This document shows, piece after piece, positions 12,823 to 24,379 of a stretch of 64,000 nucleotides of DNA. Numbering within the stretch: position 1 is the first letter of the stretch; each line of letters opens with the position of its first letter. The position numbers and the translations under genes are program-made. Source of the stretch: Hofstenia miamia (lineage: Eukaryota; Xenacoelomorpha; Acoela); the NCBI GenBank assembly GCA_004352715.1, contig SCFE01000017.1, positions 774,596-838,595 of the forward strand, written 5' to 3'. The notes under the pieces are model-generated. The model did no database searches and had not been told where the DNA came from. It saw nothing but the letters and a program-made list of their open reading frames with translations.

Positions 12823-13053
12823 AAAAACAATTTGTTTTGTTGCTTGACAACTTCCATTTCATGGGAAAATATAGCTTTTCCTCAAAAACTCCATTTTTAA
12901 ATCAAATTTTATCTCAAAATATGTTATCCGGCAAAATCCGGTAAATAATTTAAATTTTACCGGATACCAGATATCCGGATGCTGTTGTGAAATTGCTGAT
13001 TCTAGCGGATTCCGGATCCAAATAATAGATTCCTGCACATCCCTAATTGTAAC

Positions 13054-14250
13054 AATGATTAAATGTGCTACACCATGCTGTAATTTGATTTAAAACAATT
13101 GACAGATACAAAACATAATATTTTGTGTGGAACACCTATATTTGTATGGGGGCATATATCTACTTGCACTAGTATTCAAAGGGACATACATAACAACTAT
13201 TTTAGCATAAACTGTACTAAATGCAAAAGCACACATTACACAATGGACAATAACTCTAAATTTTCAAATGTAGTTAATGTTGTTGAATTTTCCATTTGTA
13301 GAAACGTGAACATGTGAATTCACTTGGCTAAATTAGTCACAATTACATGTTAAATTCTTCTTTCCAAATTTGTAAATGTTCGATTATATATGACAATAGA
13401 AAACAAAATGTTCAAGTGCATGAGTAGTTCCCAGGTATTTCCCAAATTCAGTTAGGTATATGGATATGAGTTTTTCATCCCTTTAGCTTTCCAATTGATT
13501 CATTCCCTGAAATCAGAACATGTCATCAAATAGTGTGCAAAGCTGCCCTTAGGGTAACTATCAATTTTAGATCCAAATTCTTACAGTATAATAATATGAT
13601 CTATTATATATATATATATATATGAGGTGCCTACAAGCCCCATTATACCTTACATGTTTACAACCTGTGGTTATTTAAAGAGTTTCATAGTTTTCTCATC
13701 TTACAGACTGTCCAAGACATTGTTTCTGCAGGCTACATTGATTGTTAACATGTGCACAGGGGCATATATCTATATTTATATGTAGGGCTATGTATATGTA
13801 AGATCTATAATAAGGTAAAGCAGCCAGGTTGTGAGTATTTGTTTTTTACAATTTTCAATTATGACAAGAACAATCAATGAACTAAATCAGTAAGGAATTC
13901 CAATCACCACGCACTAAGAACACTCCTTTGCACTGAAGCTTGTTTGTGAGTCACAACCAGCTCCATGGCAACTGGTGATCATTAACCATCTTAATTTTTC
14001 TTTGTATTGCATTGCTCAGCAACAGGTTTTGACTCTGATAACATCTAGATGTAGATCTAAATTGAGTTCAATTAGTGATTGTTGTACAAAGTAGTTGTAT
14101 TAAGTATCATAACCAAGATTAGTTAGATCAAAAGCTTAACTGGTTGTGATTGTACACATGCTTAAAATTGGTAGCTAATAGTGAATTTGGTTTAGTGTTA
14201 CTTAATATTGTCCTTTGCAAATGTTGTACATGTTTTACATCGATACCCTT
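13054..14250. other. Non-coding; may contain the 5' LTR of the gypsy element downstream
   Basis: The only open stretch (13099-13317, 72 codons) has no recognisable motif. The last few hundred bases before 14253 could be a 5' LTR because a primer-binding-like sequence follows, but the element's 3' LTR is missing, so there is no partner to confirm it. Confidence 0.35.
13605..13623. repeat. (TA)n microsatellite
   Basis: Short uninterrupted TA run in non-coding DNA. Confidence 0.85.
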
Positions 14251-14253
14251 ACA

Positions 14254-14271
14254 GGGCGCCCAATACATGCA
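14254..14271 (+). other. Possible primer-binding site of gypsy element 1
   Basis: GGGCGCCCAATACATGC directly follows TTACA. LTRs end in CA and many Ty3/gypsy primer-binding sites resemble GGCGCCCAAC. Position is right, about 350 bp ahead of gag-like coding. No second LTR confirms it. Confidence 0.3.
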
Positions 14272-14599
14272 ATGAAGGCATTATTTTGCAAAATAGTTTT
14301 TTTATTCAAGATGTACTTTTTATCAAAAAAAATTATTTATCAAGTTAATGAAAACAGTTAATGAATTGTAACTATAAGAGACCTCAACAAAGAAGAATAA
14401 AGATAGACATTTCTTCTCAAGAAAATTTTCTTTAAAGCATGAATGATGGGTAATTAAAATTTTGAATTACAAAAACTCAGTGTAACTTGGGGAAAACATT
14501 AATGAAAAAAATGAACAGGAAATTAAAATCAAGTGCTACCAAAAAACCAAGAAACTGAATCTGGGAAAACAAGAGGCTACTCATAGCTAAACTTTATAA

Positions 14600-15670
14600 T
14601 GGTACATTCAAAGGAAACAAATGGAACCAAATCTAAAGCACAACCCCCACAACAGGCAGAGACTCCCCAGACATAAGAATAGCATCATTACCTAAAAGTG
14701 AAGTATCCTCCAAAGAGTTGGTACTACAAACAGTACACATTGATAATGAATACACAATAGCTGAATTGACAGAAATGGCAAGAAAGAGTATGGAAGACAA
14801 AGGGCAATTAAGCCTACAAATTGAATGATTAACATAACAAATGGTAGAACTAGAATCAGTGAATATTGAGAAAGATAGATAGATGAATGTAATGAGGGAT
14901 GATACCAGCACAAGATTGACAGAACAAAGAAATTTGTTCCAGAAGCAAATAGAATTGCTGACAGAAGCAATCAAGGAAATAAAAAACAAAAGTAAAAAGT
15001 GGCAGCAACTAATGGCTGAAATGCATGAGGAGAGTATTAGATTATGAGAAGACAATGAAACAAAACAATTTAAAAAATGATAGTTTAAGGGACAAATTAC
15101 AATTACTAATGTTAAATAATGAAAGTGGAAAAACTAGAAAGCCAGAAGGAAAAAAAAATACATGTAGTAGTAACAGAAAGCCCAGAGAAGTTGAAACAAA
15201 TGAGTCCAGATGATGACATAGAAATAAACAGAAATAAACTACTGGAAGCAGAAGAAGAATTCATCAAGAAATTGGTGATAAACATAAAACAGCAGGTAAA
15301 ACAAAGATGCAAAATGGAAATAGAAACAAAACCAATATTGAATGAATTAATTCTATCTGATAACAATGATGAAGAAGCACATTAATGCAAAGCCATATTG
15401 TCAAAGTTCATGGGATGAATAGACAAATATTTGAAGTGACCATAAAGGAATGAAAAGTTACACAAAGTGCAGCAGCAAGATTCCCACTATATTTAAGTGG
15501 AGCTGCATACCAAAATTATATAGTACTCAATAGAAAAACAAAAATAATTTACAGAAAATTAATTGGTGAATGCAAAGCTTACTAAAATAATGAATGCTTT
15601 AAAAGTCAATACTGAATGATCCTCAATGGAATAAAAATGAATAATCATGACAATCTCAGAAACTACATGT
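14600..15670 (+). pseudogene. gag-like region of gypsy element 1
   Basis: Broken plus-strand frames rich in Lys, Glu and Gln. One piece reads LLTEAIKEIKNKSKKWQQLM (about 14950-15010) and looks coiled-coil. The open piece 15119-15385 (88 codons) continues the same composition. It lies upstream of the CCHC knuckle, as expected for the gag assembly domain. No capsid motif is recognisable, so the assignment is mainly positional. The long minus-strand frames over the same bases are antisense shadows. Confidence 0.5.
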
Positions 15671-15699
15671 CCTAAGTTGAAAGGATGCTTAAACTAAGT

Positions 15700-17030
15700 T
15701 CAAGGTAAGAAACATATTTGAATCTTGCCAACACTAATTTTGACTTAATTTAGGATTGCTTAACCATATTCCTATTTAGTTACTGTGTTTAATGTATGAC
15801 AGACTCCAGAAACTCTCTCTTTCTAGATCATTGTTAACTGTATTAACTTAATTAATCTATCATTAGCTACACTTAATGATCTAACTAACAACAGCCATTT
15901 TGGAATGAGAGTGAGAGATGGTATACAGGGTCAAAACCTGACTTGAAGCAATGCACAAGAGGAGACTTTGTCCTTGTGAAAAAATCCAGCTTTACTTGGA
16001 TATCAAAGAAATTACCAATGGTTGGCTCAGTGTGTGGAACATTGTCTCAGAAAACATGTGTGTGTGTGTGATAACTTAATAATTTAGTGCATTGATTGTC
16101 CTTGTTATTGTTTTGGTTAAAATATAGCAAAGTAATGCAACTGTTGTGCTTTAGCTTGTTATAGTTCCCTACATATAATAACTGTACATGTTAGCCATTG
16201 ACTCATAAGTTGGTCAAGTGTGGTCTAATTTACTAACAGGCAATTGATTGATTAACCAAGAAAACTGATCTAGATAAAACATTGCTTTTCTAAAAATGGT
16301 AGATCCAATAATAATAATAACACTAACTTGTGAATAACAAACAATAGGAAAGCTATAACAAATAAAATTCCCTATCCTTACACCTAACCTAGAAGCACAT
16401 TGAGTAAACAACAACTACCAGCCTCACCGCACTTTTGAAAGGCTATTGTGTGCAGTCTGTTCCAGACTTCCTTTAAATGTAGTTGGGGACCACCATCAGG
16501 ATTACTCTAATGCTTGACTGTTTAGCTTTCCATTAGGGTAATAAATAAACCTGATAAGATAAAGAAGTAAATTCAATGAATTTCATTCATCACCAAATAT
16601 ATAAATTGCCCTACTTTTATACTTAGTAATAGCAAACAATCAAACACTTGGCAAGTACCTGTTTAATTGATGTTGTTGACAATTTACTGTTTTCCCTCTT
16701 TTTCGTCATCTGCTGTTTATGCACATCAGCATTAATTAGTGTTTGCATTTCAGTCTTTTGCCATTTGTCTAAAGTACTGCCAAGCAAATTAATATCAAAA
16801 TATTGCTTATTAGAATTTTACAAATAATCTAATTAATAATAATCATGTGTGTACAATTAATTGTTATTTTACTTGAGTCTTAGTTCTTTCCATTTCTTTT
16901 CTTAACTTGAACACACATGAGATTATGTTACAATGATCTTTTTGACATATTTGCAAGGGTTACCTGAAGCAATAAATCAATAGTTTGAAATTCAATGTGA
17001 TGCAAAGATTTATTAGAACATATGATAAGA
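15700..17030. other. Non-coding interval inside gypsy element 1
   Basis: No gag- or pol-like reading frame can be followed here. It includes a short (TG)n run near 16055-16070. Probably secondary insertion or very decayed gag. Confidence 0.4.
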
Positions 17031-17049
17031 AAGGGATACAAAGGGAAAG

Positions 17050-17295
17050 GTGATACAAATAACACTGGAAAACAATGCCAGAATAAATGAAAAGGCCACA
17101 GTAAATAAGACACCAGCCAATGTAATGATAACCTTAAAAAAATTTGAAAACAAAAACTTTAAACCAAAAATAGGAGATAAAGACAAAATCATTAAATTAA
17201 AAATGAAAGAAGAAACATTAAAGAAAATTAGAAGAAGAGATTTAAAGTGTCACAGTTGTGGAAAAAATAGACACTTAAAGAGAGACTGTAAATAA
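17050..17295 (+). pseudogene. gag nucleocapsid piece with CCHC zinc knuckle
   Basis: An 81-codon open piece, rich in Lys and Asn. It ends with an intact CX2CX4HX4C knuckle (CHSCGKNRHLKRDC, bases 17248-17289) just before its stop. Such knuckles bind packaged RNA at the C-terminus of gag in Ty3/gypsy elements. Its place just upstream of the protease-like frame fits. Confidence 0.75.
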
Positions 17296-17479
17296 CAAAT
17301 CAATATAATTGAGGATGGCAAAGCATTTTTGATAAGGAAGATTTAATTAGTAATGAACAATGTCTAACAGAAGAAGACAAAGATGAAACTGATAATTTAA
17401 ACTGTTAAGTGTGCCACCTTGAGAAAAATGTGCAACCATTCTAATTATAACCAACAATTACAATTGTTGTAAATGGCAA

Positions 17480-17930
17480 CCATAGTAATGGGCACCATAA
17501 TCTCCATAATGACTGATGAATTCTCATCAAAAATAGGGTTCAACAGACAAGAACTAGAAGAAAAAAAGTAGACTAATCAATGCTTCAGGAAATTATATTG
17601 ATACCAAAGGAAAACTCAAGCAAATAAAGATCAGAATTGTGAATATGACATTTGAACAAACATTTGTTTTAATAGATATGGAAAGAAACCCATTGCCATA
17701 TGAGATGATATTAGAAAATTATTTCATAATAAAAAATGGATGTATCATAGATTACATGACAAAAACAATAAAGGTGCAAGAAGAAATAGTAACAACAGAG
17801 GAAGAGGAAAATAACAAAAAAACCATGTTGTTCAAGTTAATGAAGGACATCAAACTCCAACTGAACAATTGGAAAATGTATACAATAGAAACAGAAATAG
17901 AAATAACAATTGAAATCATGCTCTATGAGT
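17480..17930 (+). pseudogene. Protease-region remnant of gypsy element 1
   Basis: Frame 17639-17932 and the codons before it (from about 17575, INASGNYIDTKGKLKQIKI) resemble the second half of a retroviral-type aspartic protease. MERNPLPYEMIL matches the PLPYDIILG segment of element 2. The catalytic DTG is not readable here. Later residues are acidic linker before the reverse transcriptase. Confidence 0.5.
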
Positions 17931-17997
17931 AGACAGGGATTAACAACAAAAAGATATCATGGCCCTCAAGTTTGTGCACAATAAAAAAAGGAAAAGG

Positions 17998-18236
17998 AAT
18001 AATACCAATTCTGAATGCAACTAATAGAGTGCTAAATGTTAAAAAAGAGAATTTTAAAATATATAGCAAAGAAACAACATTAAAAATGCAATTAATAAAT
18101 GAGAAANNNNNNNNNNNNNNNNNNNNNAATAATACCAATTCTGAATGCAACTAATAGAGTGCTAAATGTTAAAAAAGAGAATTTTAAAATATATAGCAAA
18201 GAAACAACATTAAAAATGCAATTAATAAATGAGAAA
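17998..18236 (+). repeat. Exact 109-bp duplication flanking a 21-N gap
   Basis: Bases 17998-18106 and 18128-18236 are identical; 18107-18127 are N. This is most simply an unmerged contig overlap, so the real sequence probably holds one copy. Confidence 0.85.
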
Positions 18237-18299
18237 GACTACAAACATTTAAATGAAGCAGAAAGAGAAGAACTAAAAACAACACTATGAAAGCATGCA

Positions 18300-19080
18300 A
18301 AAATCTTTAACTATGGTGAGATTAGTGTAGATAAAGCTGTAGGGAAAACCCACAAGATAGTAACAACTACATAAGAGTCAATAAGATACTGTGCCAAAGA
18401 GTACCAGAACAATTGAAAGAAAATTACAATATAATATTAAACAAATTGATTGATAATAAAATCATCAGGCTGAGGGAGAGCCCATATGCTGCACCAATGG
18501 TATTTGTTAAACAAGGGAAGAAATACAAACAATGCATCAATTTTTGTAAATTGAATGAAATAACAAAGAAAGATGTGTACCCACTACCTAGGATAGATTA
18601 TATTATTTGCAAAGCCAGTAAACACAAATGCTACATCTGCATAGAGCTATGCAAAGCATACTGGCAAGTGCCAATTGAGCCTGGAGACATTGAAAAAACA
18701 CCATTTATTACACACTACAGTCTTTTGAATGAATGTACATAGTGTTCAAAACGTTGCAACACACCTGTGACATTCCAATGATATGTAACAAAAGTCCTCA
18801 AACACAACAAAAAGAAAATTGAAGGAGTAAGTGCATATATGGACAACATCCTAGTAGCAAGTGATGCAGTACAAGAACATATACATAAATTGGATAGAAA
18901 GCTAACCATTCAACATAATGAAGGTTTATGAGTAAATGGGAACAAATGGGAAATATTAAAAACACAGGTAGTATTCTTAGGAAGAGAAACTGAACAGGGG
19001 AAGATAAAAATGAAAAAAATGCAAGAGAAATGGTGAAGAACATCAAAAGCTCTAAAACAAGAAATACAATGGATGTTTAT
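18300..19080 (+). pseudogene. Reverse transcriptase of gypsy element 1 (broken, active site altered)
   Basis: The best open piece is 18413-18742 (109 codons): SPYAAPMVFVKQGKKYKQC, then LPRIDYI and CKAYWQVPIE. The palm aspartate before CKAYWQV is replaced: the usual IDL reads IEL (Asp to Glu). Beyond a stop and frameshift, the catalytic YMDD box reads YMDN (about 18835-18850), so the second Asp is Asn. Both changes, with the stops, make the enzyme non-functional. Downstream GLxxNxxKWE and VVFLGRE segments continue to about 18985. Confidence 0.85.
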
Positions 19081-19239
19081 AAATTATTATGGATTCTTTA
19101 TACCCAAAATCACATAAAAAACTAATAAAATGACAGCATTACTGAAAAAATCTGCAATATTTGAATGGTCATGGAAAGAACAAGAAGTGTTTGATAGCAT
19201 CAAATACAAACTATCCAAATTACCATCACTTAACACATC

Positions 19240-19620
19240 TGAATATGATAAAGAACTTATCCTTGATTGAACTGCTAGCAACATAACCACAGGTCAAATG
19301 AAAAATGGCAAAGAGGTGCCAATACAGTTTTTCAGCAGCAATCTAAAACAAAGTGAAGAGAATTACAGTTCAACCAAACTTGAGACGCTTGCATTGATGG
19401 AAAGCATTAAAAAATTCAGATATTTTTTAATAGGACACACCTTCAAAGTAGGAACAGATAATAACAGACTAGCATGGCTAAGAAAATTTTTAGGGGATAA
19501 GTCTTTTATAGTCTCTTGCTGAATAGAATACTTAAATGAATTCAGGTTTACAATTGAACACCATAAAGGTACATTACACAAAAATGCTCCAGAGAATCAA
19601 AGGGATGTAGAAAGGACAGA
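19240..19620 (+). pseudogene. RNase H of gypsy element 1
   Basis: The main open piece is 19298-19522 (74 codons): PIQFFSSNLKQSEENYSSTK, ETLALMESIKKFRYFLIG and TDNNRLAWLRKF. These match the gypsy RNase H order (SRxLxxxExNYxxxxKE, LAxVxxxxxFRxYLxG, TDHxxLxWL). The first catalytic Asp region is disrupted by a stop near 19267. Confidence 0.75.
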
Positions 19621-19869
19621 AGGAGAGAGAAAACAATTCAAATTTTTGCCTCATAATGAATATGAAAATTTACCAGACATAAACACTTATAAGAAGGGTA
19701 AACTGATATTACCCATTACAATTAAAGAAGAGATAGCAGAAGGAGAAATTATCAAAAAACAATGAACTGACACAATTTTGTTAGAAATAATTGACAAAAT
19801 AAAAGACAATAAGAAACAACTGGGAAAAATGCAAACAGTTATTTTCAAAGATATAAGTAGAGGATAAAC

Positions 19870-20765
19870 AAAAACGGATTATTGTATGTTGAATGCAAAT
19901 CATTACGATTTGTAATACCTAACTATTTTAAAAGAGATGTTGTAAGAAAGATACATGAAAAAGGACACATTGGTATAGTGCAAACCAAAATTACCTTCAA
20001 CACTAAATTTATAACAACAGCTATTAGAAAAACAGTGGAAGACATTATAAATAAATGCAAAACAAGCCTAATTAATAATAAAAACATTTTCCAAGACAAA
20101 TGGCACCATTAGAAAAAATTATTGCCTCAGCACCCAATCACTCATTCAGATATACTTGGAAAAATTGTCACAAGATGATGAAGAGTAAGAATACATATTG
20201 GTCATAGTGGATAATTTTACAAAATACGCTCAGATGATACCCTGGAATCAACCACAGCACAAGTAGTGGCAGAAAAAACAATGAAAGAGTCGATATTAAA
20301 ATTCAAACCAATTTGAAAGCAAATTATTCAAAGAAATGACGAAATTACTAGAAATAATAAATGAGAAAACAACAGCATATCATTGACAAGTGAATGGGGC
20401 CGTCGAGAGATTAAATCACACAATGATAAAACTGATAAGAGTAATGACATTGAGAATAAGAGGAAGACATTAGCACAAAGTATTAGAAATGGTAGAATGC
20501 TTCTATAACACTTTGGTGCACTCAACCACGTTGATGACACCATACAACGCAATGTATGGAAGAGAAGCTGCAACACCAATCTCAATGCAATACCACACAT
20601 ACACAGGGAAAACCAGACAACGAATACATAAGCAAATTAAAAGATCAAATGACGGGAATTCTTGAAGCACTGTGTCACAACACAAAACAATCAGCCATCA
20701 GCCAAGAAAGGAACTTCAGCAAGAAAATATATGGTCAACCACTCAAGAAAGGAGATGAGGTTTAA
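19870..20765 (+). pseudogene. Integrase of gypsy element 1 (3'-truncated)
   Basis: The N-terminal zinc domain is at 19882-20112: the His pair is in HEKGH, but the Cys pair is damaged, CKTS in place of CxxC. The core is broken by several stops. The region around the third catalytic residue is readable as NGAVERLNHTMIKL (about 20394-20435), followed by FYNTLVHSTTLMTPYNAMYG. The frame ends at about 20765, where LINE-B begins. Confidence 0.75.
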
Positions 20766-21072
20766 TGCATACAGACTAGATAAGACAAGATATTCTTATT
20801 CAGTTAATATTTTCAATTACAAGACTGGTTATTATCTGAATTTCGTCAAGAATGATAACAAATAACTATAATATTTACAAAAAAATAACAAGGTTACAAA
20901 ATCTGTTCTGTTCAGGATATGGAAATTAATTGTGCGTTATTTTATAATCTTTATTGTAAAATTTGAATCCTAACCATGATTTACCCAAAATGAATTTTTC
21001 CTTCAACATAAATATTTTCAATTTTCTTTTAAACTTAATTGCGCTCTTAATCATTTTAATGTCATTTGGTAA

Positions 21073-21321
21073 TCAATTCCAATTGCGAATTGCAACATTA
21101 ATAATGATTTTTTTAAGAAATTTAATGCTAGTATAATGATTAGTTCTTATATTGCGCTTATGATAAAAGTTTGGAAATGATGCTGAATTATAAGGAGATA
21201 ATTGATTTGTTATTTTAAAAGACTTTATCAAAATATTAAAAATAAAAAGTTGATTTGGAAACAGCAAGGATGACAAAATGTAATTTCTTGTTTTGGACGA
21301 GTTTTTCTGACAAACTTTCAA
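21073..21321 (-). pseudogene. LINE-B ORF2 C-terminal domain
   Basis: An 82-codon open piece (KVCQKNSSKTRNYILSSLLF and later NVAIRNWN). It is colinear with the C-terminal 222-codon piece at 6011-6679. Thumb sequence upstream is lost to frameshifts. Confidence 0.7.
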
Positions 21322-21720
21322 TGCCCATTTTAATTGTATTGTAAGTTTTTTACTAATGATTCATTTAAACTTGAAAAAGTGTATTTGCATAATTAAGGTG
21401 ACTCATGACTAAACCATGAAATAATTGAATCATTTTGGAAGAGGGTAAATGTTCAGCTACGTGTGATATTGTTTTAATACTCATTGCCATGCACTTTAAA
21501 ATTTCTTTTAATTGCAGCTTATATGTTAATTTTGAGTTAATAGTTATGCCTAGATATTTGAAAGATTTTTTGGGGAGATTGAGGCGTTATTAAAAGTAAG
21601 TGAAAAATTTGGTAGTAATACATTTTTTCCATGAGGATTCAAGATACAAAATTCAGTTTTTTCACAGTTATTGTTTAATTTGTGCATGTTAAAATATTTA
21701 CTCAATTTTTCACAATATTG

Positions 21721-22164
21721 TTATACATCATTTATTGCTTGATTTAAGGATGTATTTCCACTAAAAATGCATGTATCATCGGCGTATTGAATCAATTGAC
21801 AATTCGTATGTTGCTGCATGTCGTTTACATATATGTTAAAAAGTAGCGGTCCAAGAATGGTACCTTGCGGCACTCCGTTTTTTATCGATAGCCAATTAGA
21901 GAAAGTATTATTTAATTTGACGCACTGAATTCTATTAGTTAGATAACTTGATATTAATTTAACGCTACTTTCAGAAAATCCTAGCTTTTCTAATTTCATA
22001 TATAAGATATCGTGATTAATAGAGTCAAAAGCTTTTGAAAGATCGAGGCAGGCCACAGCAAAAAATTGGTCAGTGTCAAGAGATGATCGCCAATTTTCGG
22101 TAGCATACAAAAGAGCATCATCAGTTGAAAAATTCTTGCGGAAACCAAATTGTGTTTTTGACAT
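21721..22164 (-). pseudogene. LINE-B reverse transcriptase core with intact YADD
   Basis: An open piece of 147 codons with most palm motifs: QFGFRKNFSTDD, motif A VACLDLSKAFDSINHDIL, then NGVPQGTILGPLLFNIYVND, and the catalytic box QYADDTCIFSG. This is the best-preserved polymerase core of the family in the window. It is cut by a stop directly after the YADD domain and by frameshift upstream. Confidence 0.88.
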
Positions 22165-22263
22165 TAATTGGTGTTTTGAAAGGTGGTCACTAATTTGATT
22201 ATGTAAGAGACGTTCGAAAATTTTACTTATTGGCGAAGTAATTGAGATCGGCCTATAATTAAT

Positions 22264-22693
22264 AGCTAAAGTTGCATCTTTCTTTTTGAAAACNNNNNNN
22301 NNNNNNNNNNNNNNNNNNNNNNNNNNNNNNNNNNNNNNNNNNNNNNNNNNNNNNNNNNNNNNNNNNNNNNNNNNNNNNNNNNNNNNNNNNAGCTAAAGTT
22401 GCATCTTTCTTTTTGAAAACCGGAGTAATATATGCTTGTTTCAAACGATTTGGAAAATTGTTCTGTTTTAAGGATTCATTGAAGATGAAATTTAAAGGCT
22501 CAGCAATTATAGAGGCAGTTACTTTTAATATCCAGGAAGGAATTTTAGATGGACCACTAGATTTATTGGGTTTTAGTTTATTAATTGCTTTAATCATTTC
22601 GTATGTAGTAGAAAAACGAAAAATGAATTCGGGTATTTTATTATTAATATTTGGTGATTGATATTTGATATAGGGTCCTTTAAATTTTCCCAA
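22264..22693 (-). pseudogene. LINE-B RT fingers region, with a 97-N gap
   Basis: Minus-strand coding of KLKPNKSSGPSKIPSWILK and QAYITPVFKKKDATLA, the fingers domain upstream of the palm. The gap 22294-22390 is flanked by the same 30 bases (22264-22293 and 22391-22420), so the frame is probably continuous and the gap artificial. Confidence 0.8.
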
Positions 22694-23399
22694 GTTAACA
22701 AATGTTTCGTTTAGTACATTAGTAATGTCAAAATCATTTGTAAATGAGTTCCCATCCGAGTCTCTAATCTCCTCAATGATTGTAGATTTAGATTTTGCAG
22801 TGTTAGCAATCTCATGAATGAGCTACCATTTGGACTTTTGGTTTGGTAAAATTTTGAATTTATTTTTAATATATTTATTAAAAGATTTACGATTTTCAAT
22901 ATTTGATAAATTTCTTGCTTTTTTATAAGCTAAGAAATTTTAGCTAGATTTTGTCAATGAGAAATTTTTAAAAGCGTTGTTCTTTTCAATAATCAATTTT
23001 TTGCATAAATCAGTTAACCAAGGTTTAGATTTGTTACATTTAGAGGAAGAATTTTCAAAATTTTTGTTAATAAGATCTTCTTTTCTGGACAGAAAATATT
23101 AAAGTGTTTCAAAGTGTTTTTCAAAGATTGAAATAAAATTTTCCATCATAGAATTAGTATCTTGTGAATAATACACTTCATGCCAATTTTCTAGAGTCAG
23201 CGATAATTTTAGTTTTTCAACATCATTATTATTTTTTTCCCGAATTGTGGTCCATTTCCTAACTATTGAATTTACTGGTATCATTTTTATAAAGCTAATA
23301 GAAGTAATGCAATGATCGGAAAACGGACAGTAAAATATGTAAGTTTGAAAAATCATTATATGACATTATGAATTAATCAATAAGCGTGCTACTCATTGC

Positions 23400-23930
23400 A
23401 AAAAACCCTTGGCGGCGTAATTTTATTAACAATATTCAGATTAAACATATTTAGTAAAATGTCAATTTTATCTCGTTCTTTTTCGTCCAAATAATTAATG
23501 TTGTAGTCTCCCATTAAAACAATGCCTTTATTTTCAGAAACATCTAGAACCAATTCATTTTCCAATTGCTCAATGAAATAATTAGAATATTTTTTGTGCG
23601 GAGAATAAGAAACATTTATCAGTTGTATTTATATGTAGCATTTTTAAAAGATTTCATATTTCTACCCACAAGCTTTCAAATTTAGATACGTCACTATATT
23701 TTATATCTTCGTGCAATTTAGGTTGAAATTTTTTGGTATTAATAATGAGAGTCCTCCACCTCTCGATTTTCCTAAGAGATTATTAGTTAGCCTATCTTCT
23801 CTAAACAAACAAAATGATTTATTGAATGACCAACAATTATCAAACTCTTTGTTCAACAACCAGGTTTCCGAGATTCCTAGAATAACATAATTTGTAAAAT
23901 TCGACATAAGTTGCTTAAATTTAAAATTTT
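23400..23930 (-). pseudogene. LINE-B APE-type endonuclease remnant
   Basis: The open piece 23701-23907 carries NYVILGISETWLL (the Glu of the ETWL metal-binding motif) and SRGGGLSLLI. Around 23460-23520 the minus strand reads LMGDYNINYLDEKERDK, the GDxN motif. APE endonucleases nick the target DNA to prime reverse transcription. Frames are interrupted between the motifs. Confidence 0.75.
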
Positions 23931-24379
23931 TCTTTAACAGGTTTTGAAATTTATATGCACATAGTTAATGGTGCAATTTTTGCATTCACTCTTTCGAAAT
24001 AAGTATCGTAATCTAAAATCGGAGGGTTCTTTTCAATGCCATGAAGAATTAATAATAAGAAGAAAAATATTGAGATACTTAGTAAATTTTTAAAGCTGAT
24101 AAACACGATGAAGATGTTTTTGTTGTTGATAGGAAAATATTGAATTAATATATAGTAACATAATATTATTCATTTTATATTCAAAACATGCATAGTTTCA
24201 TATTTTTTATCACCAAAAAATAAGTTAAGTAACAATTTTGAATGAAAATTATTTTTAGCATTTAGATGATGAAAGTTGCATAAACTGTGCATCGTTAGTA
24301 AAATGCACAAAATATAAACATTTACAAGACATTGTTAAAAGATAGGTTGCGACGTGTCGATGCAGTGCTGAAATAGCGT

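Larger units (their letters stand above)
11656..13053. mobile_element. hAT-like MITE, family A, copy 2, with 8-bp target duplication
   Basis: The element is 11664-13045, flanked by perfect 8-bp duplications ATTGTAAC (11656-11663 and 13046-13053). It ends in GCACATCCCTA, and the reverse complement TAGGGATGTGCAGGA pairs with the left end TATAAATGGGAGCAGGA. Eight-bp duplications are the hallmark of hAT insertions. Without the nested insert (11746-12733) it is about 390 bp, close to copy 1 at 909-1257. The shared interior includes CTTGACAACTTCCAT and repeated TATCCGG/CCGGATA motifs. Confidence 0.85.
14254..20768 (+). mobile_element. Ty3/gypsy LTR retrotransposon 1, decayed, 3'-truncated
   Basis: Domains occur in the standard gypsy order on the plus strand: gag, CCHC knuckle, protease, reverse transcriptase, RNase H, integrase. 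Stops and frameshifts break each domain. Between gag (to about 15700) and the knuckle (17248) lies about 1.3 kb of unrelated non-coding DNA with a (TG)n run near 16055-16070, probably a later insertion. The 3' part, including the 3' LTR, is missing: at about 20768 the integrase reading frame runs into the 3' end of a minus-strand LINE-B. Gypsy element 2 (57.6-63 kb) belongs to the same lineage, judging by shared CKAYWQV and KKF-GDKS motifs. Confidence 0.85.

Noticed and set aside
13099-13317. 72-codon Cys-containing frame
   Set aside because: No signal peptide, motif or supporting context.
14633-15055. 140-codon minus-strand open frame rich in Ser, Leu and Ile
   Set aside because: It is the antisense of the Lys/Glu-rich gag region of gypsy element 1; no start context or family motif.
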